From Pseudanabaena sp. PCC 6802 (GTDB lineage Bacteria > Cyanobacteriota > Cyanobacteriia > Pseudanabaenales > Pseudanabaenaceae), in the NCBI RefSeq assembly GCF_000332175.1, contig NZ_KB235914.1, positions 2,600,868 through 2,664,867 of the forward strand: DNA of 64,000 nucleotides, read 5' to 3'. Below are positions 49,152 through 59,120 of this stretch, one piece after another. A program made the position numbers and the translations under genes. A model generated the notes under the pieces. That model saw only the letters and a program-made list of their open reading frames with translations. It was not told where the DNA came from and made no database searches. Each line of letters begins with the position of its first letter. Positions within the stretch are counted from its first letter, which is position 1.

Positions 49152-51800
49152 ATGACGACAGCACTATCTGACTGGGAGCAACAAGCCCAAGCTTATTTTT
49201 TGCAAGGTAACTATAGCGAGGCAGTTAGTTTGTACGAACAGGCGATCGCTTCTAACCCCAATGTCAAATCTTACTACTGGCAACTTGGCTTGCTGCTGCT
49301 ACTGCAAGGTCAAGAAGAGGAGGCACAGATGGTGTGGTTTGATGCGCTTTCTACGGCAGACTCGGAAGCAGAAATGCATGCCTATATTGCTGAACTGATA
49401 GAAACTCTGGATAACGAATCTCAAATCCAGGCAAATAGGGCAAACTATCAAACTGCATGGTCGATCCGTCAATACATTCACGAAAATCAACCTGAGAATG
49501 TCGATAACCTTTTGCAGACGTTCTTGCTGCATATCAAGCTAGATCGCGACAACTTCAGTCTACCGGAAAATACGATCCTACAAGAAGCGATCTCTCTATT
49601 ACCTGACCGTTCGCCTGCTGAAGTTAATGGTGTTTTGTTATTACAGGTTGTCCAGAAGGTTGTAGCTCTAGATCGTACTTCCCCCAGTTGCTTGCAATTG
49701 ATAGATGCCTGCGTTGCTCACTATCAGAAAGCTTTAGCAGATCGACCAGAAACTGCCGAATGGCATTACAGGTTGGGAACGATCTATGCAGAAATGCAAC
49801 AACATGTGGATGCGATCGCTTACTACAACCAAGCTTTGCAACTCGATCCCAACTACGCCGAAGCCTATTTCAGTCTTGGGAATATCGATTTAAATCAAGG
49901 AAATTACGAGCAAGCGATCGCCAATTACCAAACAGCGATCCAACTCAACCCAATTTTTTCTAAAGCCTACATCAATCTAGCGTACGTTCAAGAGAGGCAA
50001 GAGAAAATTGAAGAAGCTATTCTAAACTTACAAAAAGCGCTTGAAATCCAACCTGATTTTGTGGAGGCACATAGAAATTTAGGTGTCTTACTTCTGAAAG
50101 CTGGCAGGGATGACGAAGCAATAGCCAGATTTCAAAGAGCAATAGAGATTTGCCCAACCTATGCTGAGGTCTACAGAGATATTGGCGATATTTTTCTTCG
50201 GAAAGACAATTTGGAAAAAGCGGTTGACTATTATCAAAGAGCAATACAAGTTCAACCTAATTATGGGGATGCTTATTGGCAGCTTATCATTCTGCTTAGT
50301 AAATCCCAATTGAGTAAAGAAGCTAGTGCTTCGAGAAAAATTCTTGTCGATCGGTACGCACTATCATGTGGATCGAGCGATCCCATTCGTTCGCAAGTAG
50401 CTTTTATTGGCTCATATCTCATTGCTGGTATGTACGATCGAGCGCTCGAGCAATTTTTAGAGTTGGAAAATCAAATTTACGAACATGCCGCTCGTCTTAC
50501 CCCCAAGGAAATTCAAGCACTTTATACGTGGCTATTAATTGCTATTCCCCATTTGAGAGATGATCTGGGAGCTAACTCTCAATTATCAAAGCTAATTGGG
50601 GAATTATATACCCGAAAAGTTCTGGCTGCTCGGCCTATTACCTCACAAAGATCTTTCTATCCAGCTTCGGATCCTTCCAAACACTTAAAAATAGGGTTTA
50701 TCTCTCCAAATTTTGCGAGGAATGCTGTTGGATGGCTTTGCTTTGATGTAGTTTGCGAGTTATCTCAACTTACTCCCCACATCTATCTTTATGCTACCGG
50801 AAATCTTCGGGAAGACGATCGCACTGAAATGTTCGCGCGCGTAGCCTCGAAATTGTATCGACCTCAAGATCTACTCTCCAATAATTTAGTAGAGGAGATT
50901 TTAATGCAAGTTAGAGAAGATGAGTTAGACGTATTAGTCGATCTAGACTCTGTGACTATGCATGTAAATCCTGAAATCCTTTACCAACAGCCTGCGCCTG
51001 TGTGTATTTCCTGGTTGGGATTTGACGCTCCCTTTATAACCGCTCGGAACTATTACCTCAGCGATCGCTATTTACATCCTGAAGGCACTGAAGCTCACTA
51101 TTGCGAGCAAATTGTCAGAGTCCCAGATCTATGTGTTGCCATATCTGGGTTAGAAAGAGAACCAGCATGTCGCGATGAAATGCGCCATGAGTTGGGTATT
51201 AGTGCAGAGCAAGTTGCATATTTGACCCTCGCATCAGGGCGCAAGTTTACCCCAGATATGGTTAAAGCTCAGGTAAGTATATTAAAATATGTTACAAATA
51301 GCGTACTGATTCATAAAGCCATTACTGGCGACCCTGAAATTATACAGTTGTCCTATCAACAAGAGTGTGCGATCCAAATGGTCGATTTTAATCGCATCAA
51401 ATTCATTAAACCTCAGTTGCCAGAGGAAAAACATAGAACCACCTACATTGCTGCTGATGTCATGCTAGATTCCTATCCCTACAATGGCGGTACTCACACT
51501 ATAGAAGGACTGTGGTTCGATCTGCCACTAGTAACTAGAACCGGATCGCAGACATTTATGGGTAGAGTAGGTTACGCTTGCCTAACATCTTTAGGGATTG
51601 CTGAAGGTGTCTCTTGGAGTTGGGAAGAATATACTGACTGGGGAATTAAATTTGGATTAGATTCTAGTTTGAGAGTATCTGTAAGAGAAAGAATGGTTCG
51701 AGCTAAGCAGATCGAAACTTTAGCACCTCTGTGGAACCCCAAGAAGCTTGCTAGAGATATGTACGATCGGTTTAGGGAACTAAGATTTAAACAGATTTGA
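49152..51800 (+). CDS. TPR-SPINDLY O-GlcNAc-transferase-like protein 2
   Basis: 882 residues. N-terminus EAVSLYEQAIASNPNVKSYY, then the shared GLLLLLQGQEEEAQMVWFDAL module (near residue 45). TPRs ~190-400. GT domain from residue ~511 (LKIGFISPNFARNAVGWLCF), SWLGFDAPFITARNYYLSD, and YNGGTHTIEGLWFDLPLVTRT. It belongs to the second subclass with WLGxDA in place of GHPVT and a SVGWL-like opening (here AVGWL). Stop overlaps the next start. Confidence 0.9.
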   Translation: MTTALSDWEQQAQAYFLQGNYSEAVSLYEQAIASNPNVKSYYWQLGLLLLLQGQEEEAQMVWFDALSTADSEAEMHAYIAELIETLDNESQIQANRANYQTAWSIRQYIHENQPENVDNLLQTFLLHIKLDRDNFSLPENTILQEAISLLPDRSPAEVNGVLLLQVVQKVVALDRTSPSCLQLIDACVAHYQKALADRPETAEWHYRLGTIYAEMQQHVDAIAYYNQALQLDPNYAEAYFSLGNIDLNQGNYEQAIANYQTAIQLNPIFSKAYINLAYVQERQEKIEEAILNLQKALEIQPDFVEAHRNLGVLLLKAGRDDEAIARFQRAIEICPTYAEVYRDIGDIFLRKDNLEKAVDYYQRAIQVQPNYGDAYWQLIILLSKSQLSKEASASRKILVDRYALSCGSSDPIRSQVAFIGSYLIAGMYDRALEQFLELENQIYEHAARLTPKEIQALYTWLLIAIPHLRDDLGANSQLSKLIGELYTRKVLAARPITSQRSFYPASDPSKHLKIGFISPNFARNAVGWLCFDVVCELSQLTPHIYLYATGNLREDDRTEMFARVASKLYRPQDLLSNNLVEEILMQVREDELDVLVDLDSVTMHVNPEILYQQPAPVCISWLGFDAPFITARNYYLSDRYLHPEGTEAHYCEQIVRVPDLCVAISGLEREPACRDEMRHELGISAEQVAYLTLASGRKFTPDMVKAQVSILKYVTNSVLIHKAITGDPEIIQLSYQQECAIQMVDFNRIKFIKPQLPEEKHRTTYIAADVMLDSYPYNGGTHTIEGLWFDLPLVTRTGSQTFMGRVGYACLTSLGIAEGVSWSWEEYTDWGIKFGLDSSLRVSVRERMVRAKQIETLAPLWNPKKLARDMYDRFRELRFKQI

Positions 51801-54283
51801 TAACTGTCGTGGAGAGTCAACACAAAAAACAACTGGAAATCAAACGACATTCTCGCGATCTGGGAGCAGATATCCGCTGCAAAAATCAACCAAAGGATAT
51901 CAATGACATCCTGAAATCGCTCGCTCTATCAATCCCATCAGGACAGTTCATCTTGAATGAAGATGGAGATCTCCAACACGCGATCTCGCTTTTACCTACT
52001 CTTTCCCCTACTCAAGTAAACGGTACTTTGCTCTTACAGGTTGTACAACAGGCTTTAGCTTCCGATCGAACTACTAATAGTACTGCCCAAACTAGCGCCG
52101 CACTTGTAGCTGCCTGTATGGCTCACTATCAAAATGCCTTAGCTAAGCAAGGGGAAGTCGCTGAATGGCACTATCGATTAGGGACGATACACGCAGAAGT
52201 TCAACATATTAGCGAAGCGATCGCCTGTTATAACAAAGCCATCAACCTTAATCCCGATTACGCCGAAGTCTATTTCAGTCTTGGCAATATTACTTTAAAT
52301 CAGCAGGAATACGAACGAGCGATCGCCCTCTATCAAAAAGCTATTCAGCTTAAACCTGAATTTGCAAAGCCGTATGTAAATCTAGCATTCATTTGGGAAC
52401 GACAGGGCAAACTCGATGAAGCAATCGACAACTTAGAGCAAGCTGTCCGATTACAACCGGATTTTGCTGAAGCGCACAGTAATCTGGCCGCGTTACTTTA
52501 TCAAAATAATTTACCCGAACAGGCGATCGCATCATATCGCATTGCCTTAGATCTCAAGCCAGAATATCTTCCCGCCAGATTAGGTTTAGTTACAGCTTTA
52601 ATCCAGAGTCAAAAACTAGATGAAGCCTTTAATTATCTTCAACATTTACCAGAAACTAATCCTAGCTACTCCATAACTTATTACGAACTTGGGATTGCCT
52701 ATGCTCGACAAAATAGGTTGGATGAAGCAATAGCTTGCTATCAAAATACTCTCCGCACTCAACCTCAGCATGTAGAGGCGTGGGAAAACATGGGTAATGC
52801 AATGTACTTGCAAGGAATGGCAGAGGCTGCAATTGATTGCTATCAGCAAGTCTTAACTTTAGACAGCGATCGTCCTAATGCTTACCGCAAATATCGGTTG
52901 ACTCTGCCAATTATGTACGACACGGCAGAACAAATCGAATACTGGCGGCAACGATTTACTCAAGGATTAACAGACTTTTCTCGGCAGATCGATATCAAAC
53001 TAGAAACAGGCACGGAGGTAGATAAACTCTGGGCTTTAGATAGTATTAAAGTTGATACCAACTTTTATCTGCCATATCAGGCTCAAAATGACCTTGACCT
53101 GCAAACTCAATATGGACGAACTATCCACCGTATTATGGCTGCAAATTATCCACAGTGGATACAACCTCTAGAGATGCCACCAATAGCTCCAGGTGAAAAA
53201 ATTCGCATCGGCTATATTTCAAATTACTTAAGAATGCACTCAGGCGGCAGATGGGTTCTTAACTGGTTGCGCTATAGAGATCGGCAAACATTCGAGGTTT
53301 ATAGCTATTTAGTCGATTCAAAAGCAGACTTTTTTACCAAGGAATTTGAGCGAGAAAGTGATTGCTTCCACCATATACCAGACGATATAGAAAAAATTTG
53401 CGATCGGGTACGTGCTGACAATCTGCATATTTTGGTATTTACCGATCTCAATATGCATCCTCTCACTACCCAACTAGCCGGACTGAGGCTAGCGCCAGTA
53501 CAGTGTAACTGCTGGGGGCATCCCGTTACATCTGGATTGCCAACAATTGACTACTACCTATCTAGCGCTCTGATGGAACCTGACGATGCGCGATCGCACT
53601 ATTCAGAAACACTAGTTCGATTACCTAAACTGGGCTTTTCATATTCTAAGCCTGTCTTACCTACTGTACGTAAATGTCGCGTGGATTTCGGGCTACCTGA
53701 AGATGCGATTGTTTACTTGTGCAGTCAGAGCTTATATAAGTATTTGCCCCAATATGACTATATCTTTGCAGCTATAGCTCAGCATGTCTCAAAAGCAAAA
53801 TTTTTATTTTTAGCCAATCGTAGCTCGTACGTTACAGAACAGTTCTGCCGAAGGCTATATTCAGCCTTCGATCGAGTTGGTTTAAACAGCCAGGATTTCT
53901 GCATTATTTTTCCTGGTCTTTACTGGCAAGATTACCTCAACCTTAACCTTGTTTCAGACATTTTTCTGGACACCTTCGACTGGTCGGGAGGGAATTCTAG
54001 CTTAGAAGCGATCGCTTGCGGGCTACCAATCGTCACCTGCCCCGGTGAATTTATGCGCGGTCGTCATACTTACGCCTTTTTACAAATTATTGGTACTACA
54101 GAAACAATTGCTCAAACTGAGGATGAGTATATAGAAATAGCTACAAAATTGGGGTTAGACTCAACCTGGCGACAGGCAATTATAGACAAAATGCAGGAGC
54201 GCCTTAACCTTTTATACGAAGATATAACTTGCGTGCAAGGGCTTGAGGCATTCTACAAATCAGTAATTCTAGAAAGAAGTTAA
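51797..54283 (+). CDS. TPR-SPINDLY O-GlcNAc-transferase-like protein 3
   Basis: 828 residues. TTG start overlaps the previous stop (TTGA); GTG at 51809 is an alternative. Lacks the LLLQGQEEEAQ module found in the others. TPR repeats from ~115 to 370 (VAEWHYRLGTIHAEVQHISE onward). GT domain from ~468 (KIRIGYISNYLRMHSGGRWV), CNCWGHPVTSGLPTIDYYLS, and SLEAIACGLPIVTCPGEFMRG. GHPVT subclass, closest to protein 1. Confidence 0.88.
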   Translation: MITVVESQHKKQLEIKRHSRDLGADIRCKNQPKDINDILKSLALSIPSGQFILNEDGDLQHAISLLPTLSPTQVNGTLLLQVVQQALASDRTTNSTAQTSAALVAACMAHYQNALAKQGEVAEWHYRLGTIHAEVQHISEAIACYNKAINLNPDYAEVYFSLGNITLNQQEYERAIALYQKAIQLKPEFAKPYVNLAFIWERQGKLDEAIDNLEQAVRLQPDFAEAHSNLAALLYQNNLPEQAIASYRIALDLKPEYLPARLGLVTALIQSQKLDEAFNYLQHLPETNPSYSITYYELGIAYARQNRLDEAIACYQNTLRTQPQHVEAWENMGNAMYLQGMAEAAIDCYQQVLTLDSDRPNAYRKYRLTLPIMYDTAEQIEYWRQRFTQGLTDFSRQIDIKLETGTEVDKLWALDSIKVDTNFYLPYQAQNDLDLQTQYGRTIHRIMAANYPQWIQPLEMPPIAPGEKIRIGYISNYLRMHSGGRWVLNWLRYRDRQTFEVYSYLVDSKADFFTKEFERESDCFHHIPDDIEKICDRVRADNLHILVFTDLNMHPLTTQLAGLRLAPVQCNCWGHPVTSGLPTIDYYLSSALMEPDDARSHYSETLVRLPKLGFSYSKPVLPTVRKCRVDFGLPEDAIVYLCSQSLYKYLPQYDYIFAAIAQHVSKAKFLFLANRSSYVTEQFCRRLYSAFDRVGLNSQDFCIIFPGLYWQDYLNLNLVSDIFLDTFDWSGGNSSLEAIACGLPIVTCPGEFMRGRHTYAFLQIIGTTETIAQTEDEYIEIATKLGLDSTWRQAIIDKMQERLNLLYEDITCVQGLEAFYKSVILERS

Positions 54284-54290
54284 GAAGTAA

Positions 54291-54295
54291 GGAGG
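54291..54295 (+). promoter_or_regulatory. Strong ribosome-binding site deciding a TTG start
   Basis: GGAGG within AAGTAAGGAGGTTATT lies 5 bases before TTG at 54301, fixing that unusual start for the TPR-methyltransferase gene. No ATG occurs at a comparable distance. Confidence 0.7.
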
Positions 54296-54300
54296 TTATT

Positions 54301-55803
54301 TTGGCTAGACAAGATAAGCCCCAAGAATCCGATCGAAAGATCGCTACTTGGCAAAAAGCTATAGAGATCGACCCTCATAACGAACTCGCCTATCGTAATT
54401 TAGCATCAGCTTGGGCCGGGCAAGAGAAATGGGAAGAGGCAATCTCAGCTTATGCTGAAGCAATTGCCATCAGACATGAATATGCCGATCTACACTACCC
54501 GCCAGAAAAAGCCCTGGTGGGGACGAGTAATCTTGATGAAGCATTTAATTACTACCAACAAACTCTAGAGCTTGAAGCCGAATACGCCAGAGCTTATCTT
54601 AACCTGGGGCATGTTTTTAGCGCTCAAGATAAAGCTGGCAAGGCGATCGCTGCTTATCGAAAAGCCTTAGAGATTTACCCTGACTATGCTGAAGCACATG
54701 TCAACATTGGTGGTATTGCGTACCAACAGGGTAACCTCAACGAAGCCGTAGCATCATTCGAAGCGGCGTTAGCGATCGACCCCAATTACGTTGAAGCACA
54801 TTGCAACTTGGGGAGTGCTCTAGCGCAAATGTCATTACTGGATGAAGCAATTAACTGCTACGAAAGAGCATTAGCAATTAATCCTGACATGCCAGAGATC
54901 GCCCAAAACCTCAATCGTATTTATTTGAGGTTGGTGCCCCGCTGGCACTTTCCCATGATGAACGATCGCCATCGGAATGATTGTTACAATCGAGCCCTAC
55001 GCAAAGCCATCCGGTCTGACTCGATTGTCCTGGATATTGGTGCTGGATCGGGTTTGTTAGCAATGATGGCGGCTCGTGCTGGGGCCAAGCACGTTACGAG
55101 TTGTGAAAAAGTCAAGCCTGTTGCCGATATGGCAAGCAAAATTGTCAAATTGAATGGGTTTAGCCAGCAAATTACAGTAGTCAATAAAATTTCCACAGAC
55201 TTAGAGATAGGCACAGACATGCCTGCAAAAGCTAACATCCTGGTTTCAGAAATTGTAGATGTGGGGCTTTTGGCTGAGGGTGTAGTTCCATCTGTTGCCC
55301 ATGCGCGTGCTAACCTGCTTGCACCCGACGCGAAAATATTACCCAAAGCCGCAACTGTCTACGGTATGTTAGTCGAGAGCGAAAAATTGTATGCTGAGGA
55401 TCGAGTCCAAACGGCAGCAGGGTTCGATCTCAGTCCTTTCAATGACTTTTCTTCAAAATATACCTACCTACAAAACTACCTCAGCCATTTTCCCCATAGG
55501 GTTTTGAGTGAAGTCTTCGAGGTGTTTGCCTTTGATTTTTGTGGTGCATCTATTCAACCAGCAACTAAAGAAATTCAGCCCGTCATTAATGACGAAGGCA
55601 AATGTCATGCGATCGTGTTTTGGTTTCGGCTGTGGCTCGATGACGAAATTTTCATTGACACCAGCCCCATGGTCGAAGATACATGCTGGATGCAGGCAAT
55701 TCAGCTATTGCCATCCCCGTTAGAGCTGGTTAAAGGTGACAGCAGCATTAAAATTTTGGCGCAGCATAATTGCAACTACATCACATTTCAAATATCGGGC
55801 TAA
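54301..55803 (+). CDS. TPR - arginine-methyltransferase-like fusion
   Basis: 500 residues, TTG start after a good ribosome-binding site. TPR repeats to residue ~205 (YRNLASAWAGQEKWEEAISA, repeats of the AYRKALEIYPDYAEAHVNI type). The SAM-binding domain opens SIVLDIGAGSGLLAMMAARA (near residue 240), followed by GAKHVTSCEKVKPVADMASK and ILVSEIVDVGLLAEGVVPSV. The last is the double-E-loop region of protein arginine methyltransferases (PRMT7-like). Family members methylate Arg of proteins; activity here is inferred. Encoded just before the pilin gene, so the pilin or the glycosyltransferases are candidate substrates. Confidence 0.8.
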   Translation: MARQDKPQESDRKIATWQKAIEIDPHNELAYRNLASAWAGQEKWEEAISAYAEAIAIRHEYADLHYPPEKALVGTSNLDEAFNYYQQTLELEAEYARAYLNLGHVFSAQDKAGKAIAAYRKALEIYPDYAEAHVNIGGIAYQQGNLNEAVASFEAALAIDPNYVEAHCNLGSALAQMSLLDEAINCYERALAINPDMPEIAQNLNRIYLRLVPRWHFPMMNDRHRNDCYNRALRKAIRSDSIVLDIGAGSGLLAMMAARAGAKHVTSCEKVKPVADMASKIVKLNGFSQQITVVNKISTDLEIGTDMPAKANILVSEIVDVGLLAEGVVPSVAHARANLLAPDAKILPKAATVYGMLVESEKLYAEDRVQTAAGFDLSPFNDFSSKYTYLQNYLSHFPHRVLSEVFEVFAFDFCGASIQPATKEIQPVINDEGKCHAIVFWFRLWLDDEIFIDTSPMVEDTCWMQAIQLLPSPLELVKGDSSIKILAQHNCNYITFQISG

Positions 55804-56000
55804 CTTCCCAGCTTTTAAAATAGCTGAAAGTCCTGATATTGCGATGCTTTATCAGCTTAAGCAAAGGGTTATACCAGTCCCAAAAAAATTTTTTTGTATG
55901 TGATGATATGAATCGGAGATTGCGGGGGTAAGTTGTAAACACGACTGAAGAGTAACTAAATAACTGACACATTACTTACACGAAATTACAGGACGAAACC

Positions 56001-56555
56001 ATGAAATCAGAATTCAGAGCCAAGCTACTCCAACACGTACTCAGCAAGAAAAATTCCGAAAAGGGCTTTACCCTCATCGAACTGCTAGTTGTAATCATCA
56101 TCATCGGTATTCTGGCTGCGATTGCTCTACCTTCCTTCCTCAATCAATCTAACAAAGCTAAGCAATCCGAAGCTAAAACCTACGTCGGTACCCTCAACAA
56201 AGGTCAACAAGCCTACTTCACCGAAAAGAATCGCTTTGGCTCTGACATCAACATCCTGGGCGTTGGTGTCAAGACCCAAACCGAGAACTACGACTTCAAC
56301 TCTGCAAATGCTGCCTATGATGCCGGCCTTCCTTCTAACAACAACGCTACCAGCACTGGCACACCCAGATCCGTAGCACTCAGAGGCTATAGTGGCATGG
56401 TGCAATTAAATGTTGTGGCTAGTACCAGCGATGTTACCAGCCTTGCTGCTCTGTGTGAAATGAATCAGGCAGGCGCAACTACACCAGTTTCTCCTACTTC
56501 AAACGCTACAGGTGGTCCTACCTGTACTGCCGGTACTCAACCAGTAGGTAACTAA
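56001..56555 (+). CDS. pilA: Type IV major pilin-like protein
   Basis: 184 residues. A 22-residue positively charged leader precedes the prepilin cleavage site EKG / FTLIELLVVIIIIGILAAIA, with Phe at +1 and Glu at +5 as in type IV pilins. The rest is a pilin globular domain, Thr/Ser/Asn-rich in the C-terminal third (NNNATSTGT, SPTSNAT), favourable for O-glycosylation, with two Cys near residues 156 and 176 that could form the D-loop disulfide. Cleaved and N-methylated by PilD, assembled into a fibre by PilB. Has its own promoter region (197 bases upstream) and terminator. It sits within glycosyltransferase genes, suggesting modification of the fibre. Confidence 0.92.
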   Translation: MKSEFRAKLLQHVLSKKNSEKGFTLIELLVVIIIIGILAAIALPSFLNQSNKAKQSEAKTYVGTLNKGQQAYFTEKNRFGSDINILGVGVKTQTENYDFNSANAAYDAGLPSNNNATSTGTPRSVALRGYSGMVQLNVVASTSDVTSLAALCEMNQAGATTPVSPTSNATGGPTCTAGTQPVGN

Positions 56556-56616
56556 GTCGCGCATCTGCTACTTAAAGTATACAAAGCATAAAGATTAAAT
56601 AAATCTGTCCTATGCT

Positions 56617-56651
56617 AGGAGTGGGAGGGTAAAATCTTTCCACTCCTTTTA
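56617..56651 (+). terminator. Rho-independent terminator after pilin gene
   Basis: AGGAGTGG, 15-base loop region, CCACTCCT followed by TTT: a perfect 8-bp stem with a T tract, about 60 bases after the pilin stop. It should end the pilin transcript, so pilin could be expressed far above the flanking genes. Confidence 0.85.
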
Positions 56652-56679
56652 AATATGGATTTAGGAAAAGTGTGCCACG

Positions 56680-56847
56680 ATGCAGGTATTTAAAAGTTCC
56701 GATTTCGCTGAAGTATTACCTGAAATTTGGCAGGATGCCAGGGATAGGATAGCTAGAGACTACCCTCGGATTGCTTTCCCCGTAGATAATCCCTTTGGCC
56801 AGGATGCCCATTTACTTCTGTCGATTGACTTTCCTAGCGTTGAATAA
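56680..56847 (+). CDS. Small unknown protein next to pilin
   Basis: A 55-residue open frame between the pilin terminator and the next glycosyltransferase, starting MQVFKSSDFAEVLPEIWQDA and ending LLLSIDFPSVE. Amino-acid content is that of a folded acidic protein, not a shadow of another frame. Weak ribosome-binding site (AGGA at about 56663). Stop is 6 bases from the start of the next gene, so it may be translationally coupled. No family recognised. Confidence 0.5.
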   Translation: MQVFKSSDFAEVLPEIWQDARDRIARDYPRIAFPVDNPFGQDAHLLLSIDFPSVE

Positions 56848-56853
56848 GTTCAT

Positions 56854-59118
56854 ATGAAGGCAAATAATTGGCAGCAACAGGCAAATAACTACTATGCAAG
56901 GGGAGAATATCATAAAGCTGCCCAAGCCTACGAGCAAGCAATTGCCGCAGAACCCACACAAATTTCTTACTACTGGCATCTAGGTTTGATGCAACTGTTA
57001 CAGTCCCAGGAAGTAGAGGCACAAACTACCTGGCTGGAGGGTATGTCGGTAGCAGAGTCCACTTTGCCGGATGACATATCGGGTATGCTAGACTCTAAAT
57101 TGGCAGAATGGAATTCTGAATTAGCCGAGGTTTTGATATCAGAAGCTACTCGACAGCAAGAAACATCTGCTTTAGATACTGCCTGGCTGTTGCGTCGTCA
57201 TGTCCATGAAATTGACCCCGATAATATTAACAATCTATTCCAACTGGTAGAATTATCTATTCGTTCCAGATCGCTAACTGAGTCGGATTTTGTCGAGCTT
57301 GACGTAGTAAATGCTCTGAGAACTTGCCAGCGACCTGAAACAGTCAATCTAGATTTGCTATTGCGGGTTTTAGAACAAGCCTTTGAATATCCCCCACTTT
57401 ATTCATCATTGACAGAGTTGATCGCCTTATACCCCCCTTTTATTGAAGGTACAGAGGCGATTGGGTTTCTTACAGTAGTTATTAATGGTGCGGTGAAGCT
57501 GGCATACCTTGGCAATCAAACCAGGTTGGCAATTGAAATATTAGAATTAGGCTTGCGACTAGCACCGGAGGAACTAGAGATTCTCAATCACTTAGCACCT
57601 CTATATCAAAATATTGGTGAGTACGAGCAAGGGATTTCTGCTGCTAAGCAATGTTACGAGTTATCTCACAACTTAATCGATCGCATTGTCGCCAACTACC
57701 TGTTATTGAGGGGTTTAATTGGCTCAGGTGGGAATTGGCAAGAAGCATTAGCTGTGTTGGAACGACATGAATCTTTGCTACTATCGTTAATGCAATCGAA
57801 TGCCACCAAATTGGATTCTGTTACTACCCAACGACTCTATCTTACTTATTCTGTTGCCCCCTATCTCATAGATCGCCCTACCCATCTCCGTACTATTCAG
57901 AATCAAGTCTCGCAGTTATGCCAAGCAAATGTAGAAACTTACGCCAGACAACATATTCAGCGATTTCAACAATATAAAGTTAAACTGCAACCAGATCGGC
58001 AACTAAAGATCGGCTATGTTTCTCATTGCTTGCGCAGCCATTCTGTAGGATGGTTAGCACGCTGGCTAATTCTCCACCACGATCGCGATCTGTTTCGCAT
58101 TCACGGTTATCTAATTGCCGACCAGCAAGTAGAGGATTCCCTTCGCGACTGGTACGTGCAGCAATTCGATCGTGCCTATCGAGCCGGTATAGATGGACCA
58201 GTAAGCAGTTTGTCAGTAGCCGAGCAAATCTATGAAGATGAGATTGATATTCTCATCGATCTTGATAGCACTACTTTGGATGGTACGTGCGAAGTTATGG
58301 CTTTAAAGCCTGCTCCGATCCAGGCAACCTGGCTAGGCTGGGATGCCTCTGGCATTCCAACCATAGACTACTTCATTGCCGATCCCTATGTATTGCCTGA
58401 TAATGCACAGGATTATTACACTGAAAAGATTTGGCGCTTGCCCCGTACTTATATTGCTGTAGATGGCTTCGAGGTAGCAGTACCTGGCTTGCGCCGCGAT
58501 CTACTGGAAATCCCCAATGATGCGGTAATTTACTTCAGCGCTCAAAAAGGCTACAAGCGCCATCCCGATACGGTTCGCTTGCAAATGCGTATTTTAGCAG
58601 CAGTACCCAATAGCTACTTCCTGGTCAAGGGACTGTCGGACCAGCAGGCGATTAGGGACAGTTTCTTACAAATTGCTAACGAAGAAGGAGTAACTAGCGA
58701 TCGCCTCCGATTCTTACCCCCCACACCCTCTGAAGCCATTCATCGCGCTAATATGGGTATTGCCGATGTAATATTAGATACTTATCCCTATAATGGTGCG
58801 ACTACTACTCTAGAAGCATTGTGGATGTGCGTACCACTAGTAACCAGAGTAGGCGAACAGTTTTTTGCTCGCTACAGCTATACAATGATGACAAATGCTG
58901 GGATCGTTGAAGGCATTGCCCATACAGATGAAGAGTATGTTGAGTGGGGGACTCGCCTCGGCTGCGATCCGGCTCTACGGCAACAGATCTCCTGGCGGTT
59001 GCGCCAATCTCGCCAAACATCACCGCTCTGGAATGGGGAGAGTTTTACTAGGGATATGGAATCTGCCTACAGACAGATGTGGTTAAAGTACCTAGAGAAA
59101 CAATCGCTATCTAATTAA
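56854..59118 (+). CDS. TPR-SPINDLY O-GlcNAc-transferase-like protein 4
   Basis: 754 residues. N-terminal module YYWHLGLMQLLQSQEVEAQ near residue 40, with TPR-like repeats fewer than in the other paralogs (~220-320). GT domain from ~384 (LKIGYVSHCLRSHSVGWLAR), ATWLGWDASGIPTIDYFIAD, YNGATTTLEALWMCVPLVTR. WLGxDA subclass. Three bases before the next paralog. Confidence 0.88.
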   Translation: MKANNWQQQANNYYARGEYHKAAQAYEQAIAAEPTQISYYWHLGLMQLLQSQEVEAQTTWLEGMSVAESTLPDDISGMLDSKLAEWNSELAEVLISEATRQQETSALDTAWLLRRHVHEIDPDNINNLFQLVELSIRSRSLTESDFVELDVVNALRTCQRPETVNLDLLLRVLEQAFEYPPLYSSLTELIALYPPFIEGTEAIGFLTVVINGAVKLAYLGNQTRLAIEILELGLRLAPEELEILNHLAPLYQNIGEYEQGISAAKQCYELSHNLIDRIVANYLLLRGLIGSGGNWQEALAVLERHESLLLSLMQSNATKLDSVTTQRLYLTYSVAPYLIDRPTHLRTIQNQVSQLCQANVETYARQHIQRFQQYKVKLQPDRQLKIGYVSHCLRSHSVGWLARWLILHHDRDLFRIHGYLIADQQVEDSLRDWYVQQFDRAYRAGIDGPVSSLSVAEQIYEDEIDILIDLDSTTLDGTCEVMALKPAPIQATWLGWDASGIPTIDYFIADPYVLPDNAQDYYTEKIWRLPRTYIAVDGFEVAVPGLRRDLLEIPNDAVIYFSAQKGYKRHPDTVRLQMRILAAVPNSYFLVKGLSDQQAIRDSFLQIANEEGVTSDRLRFLPPTPSEAIHRANMGIADVILDTYPYNGATTTLEALWMCVPLVTRVGEQFFARYSYTMMTNAGIVEGIAHTDEEYVEWGTRLGCDPALRQQISWRLRQSRQTSPLWNGESFTRDMESAYRQMWLKYLEKQSLSN

Positions 59119-59120
59119 AA

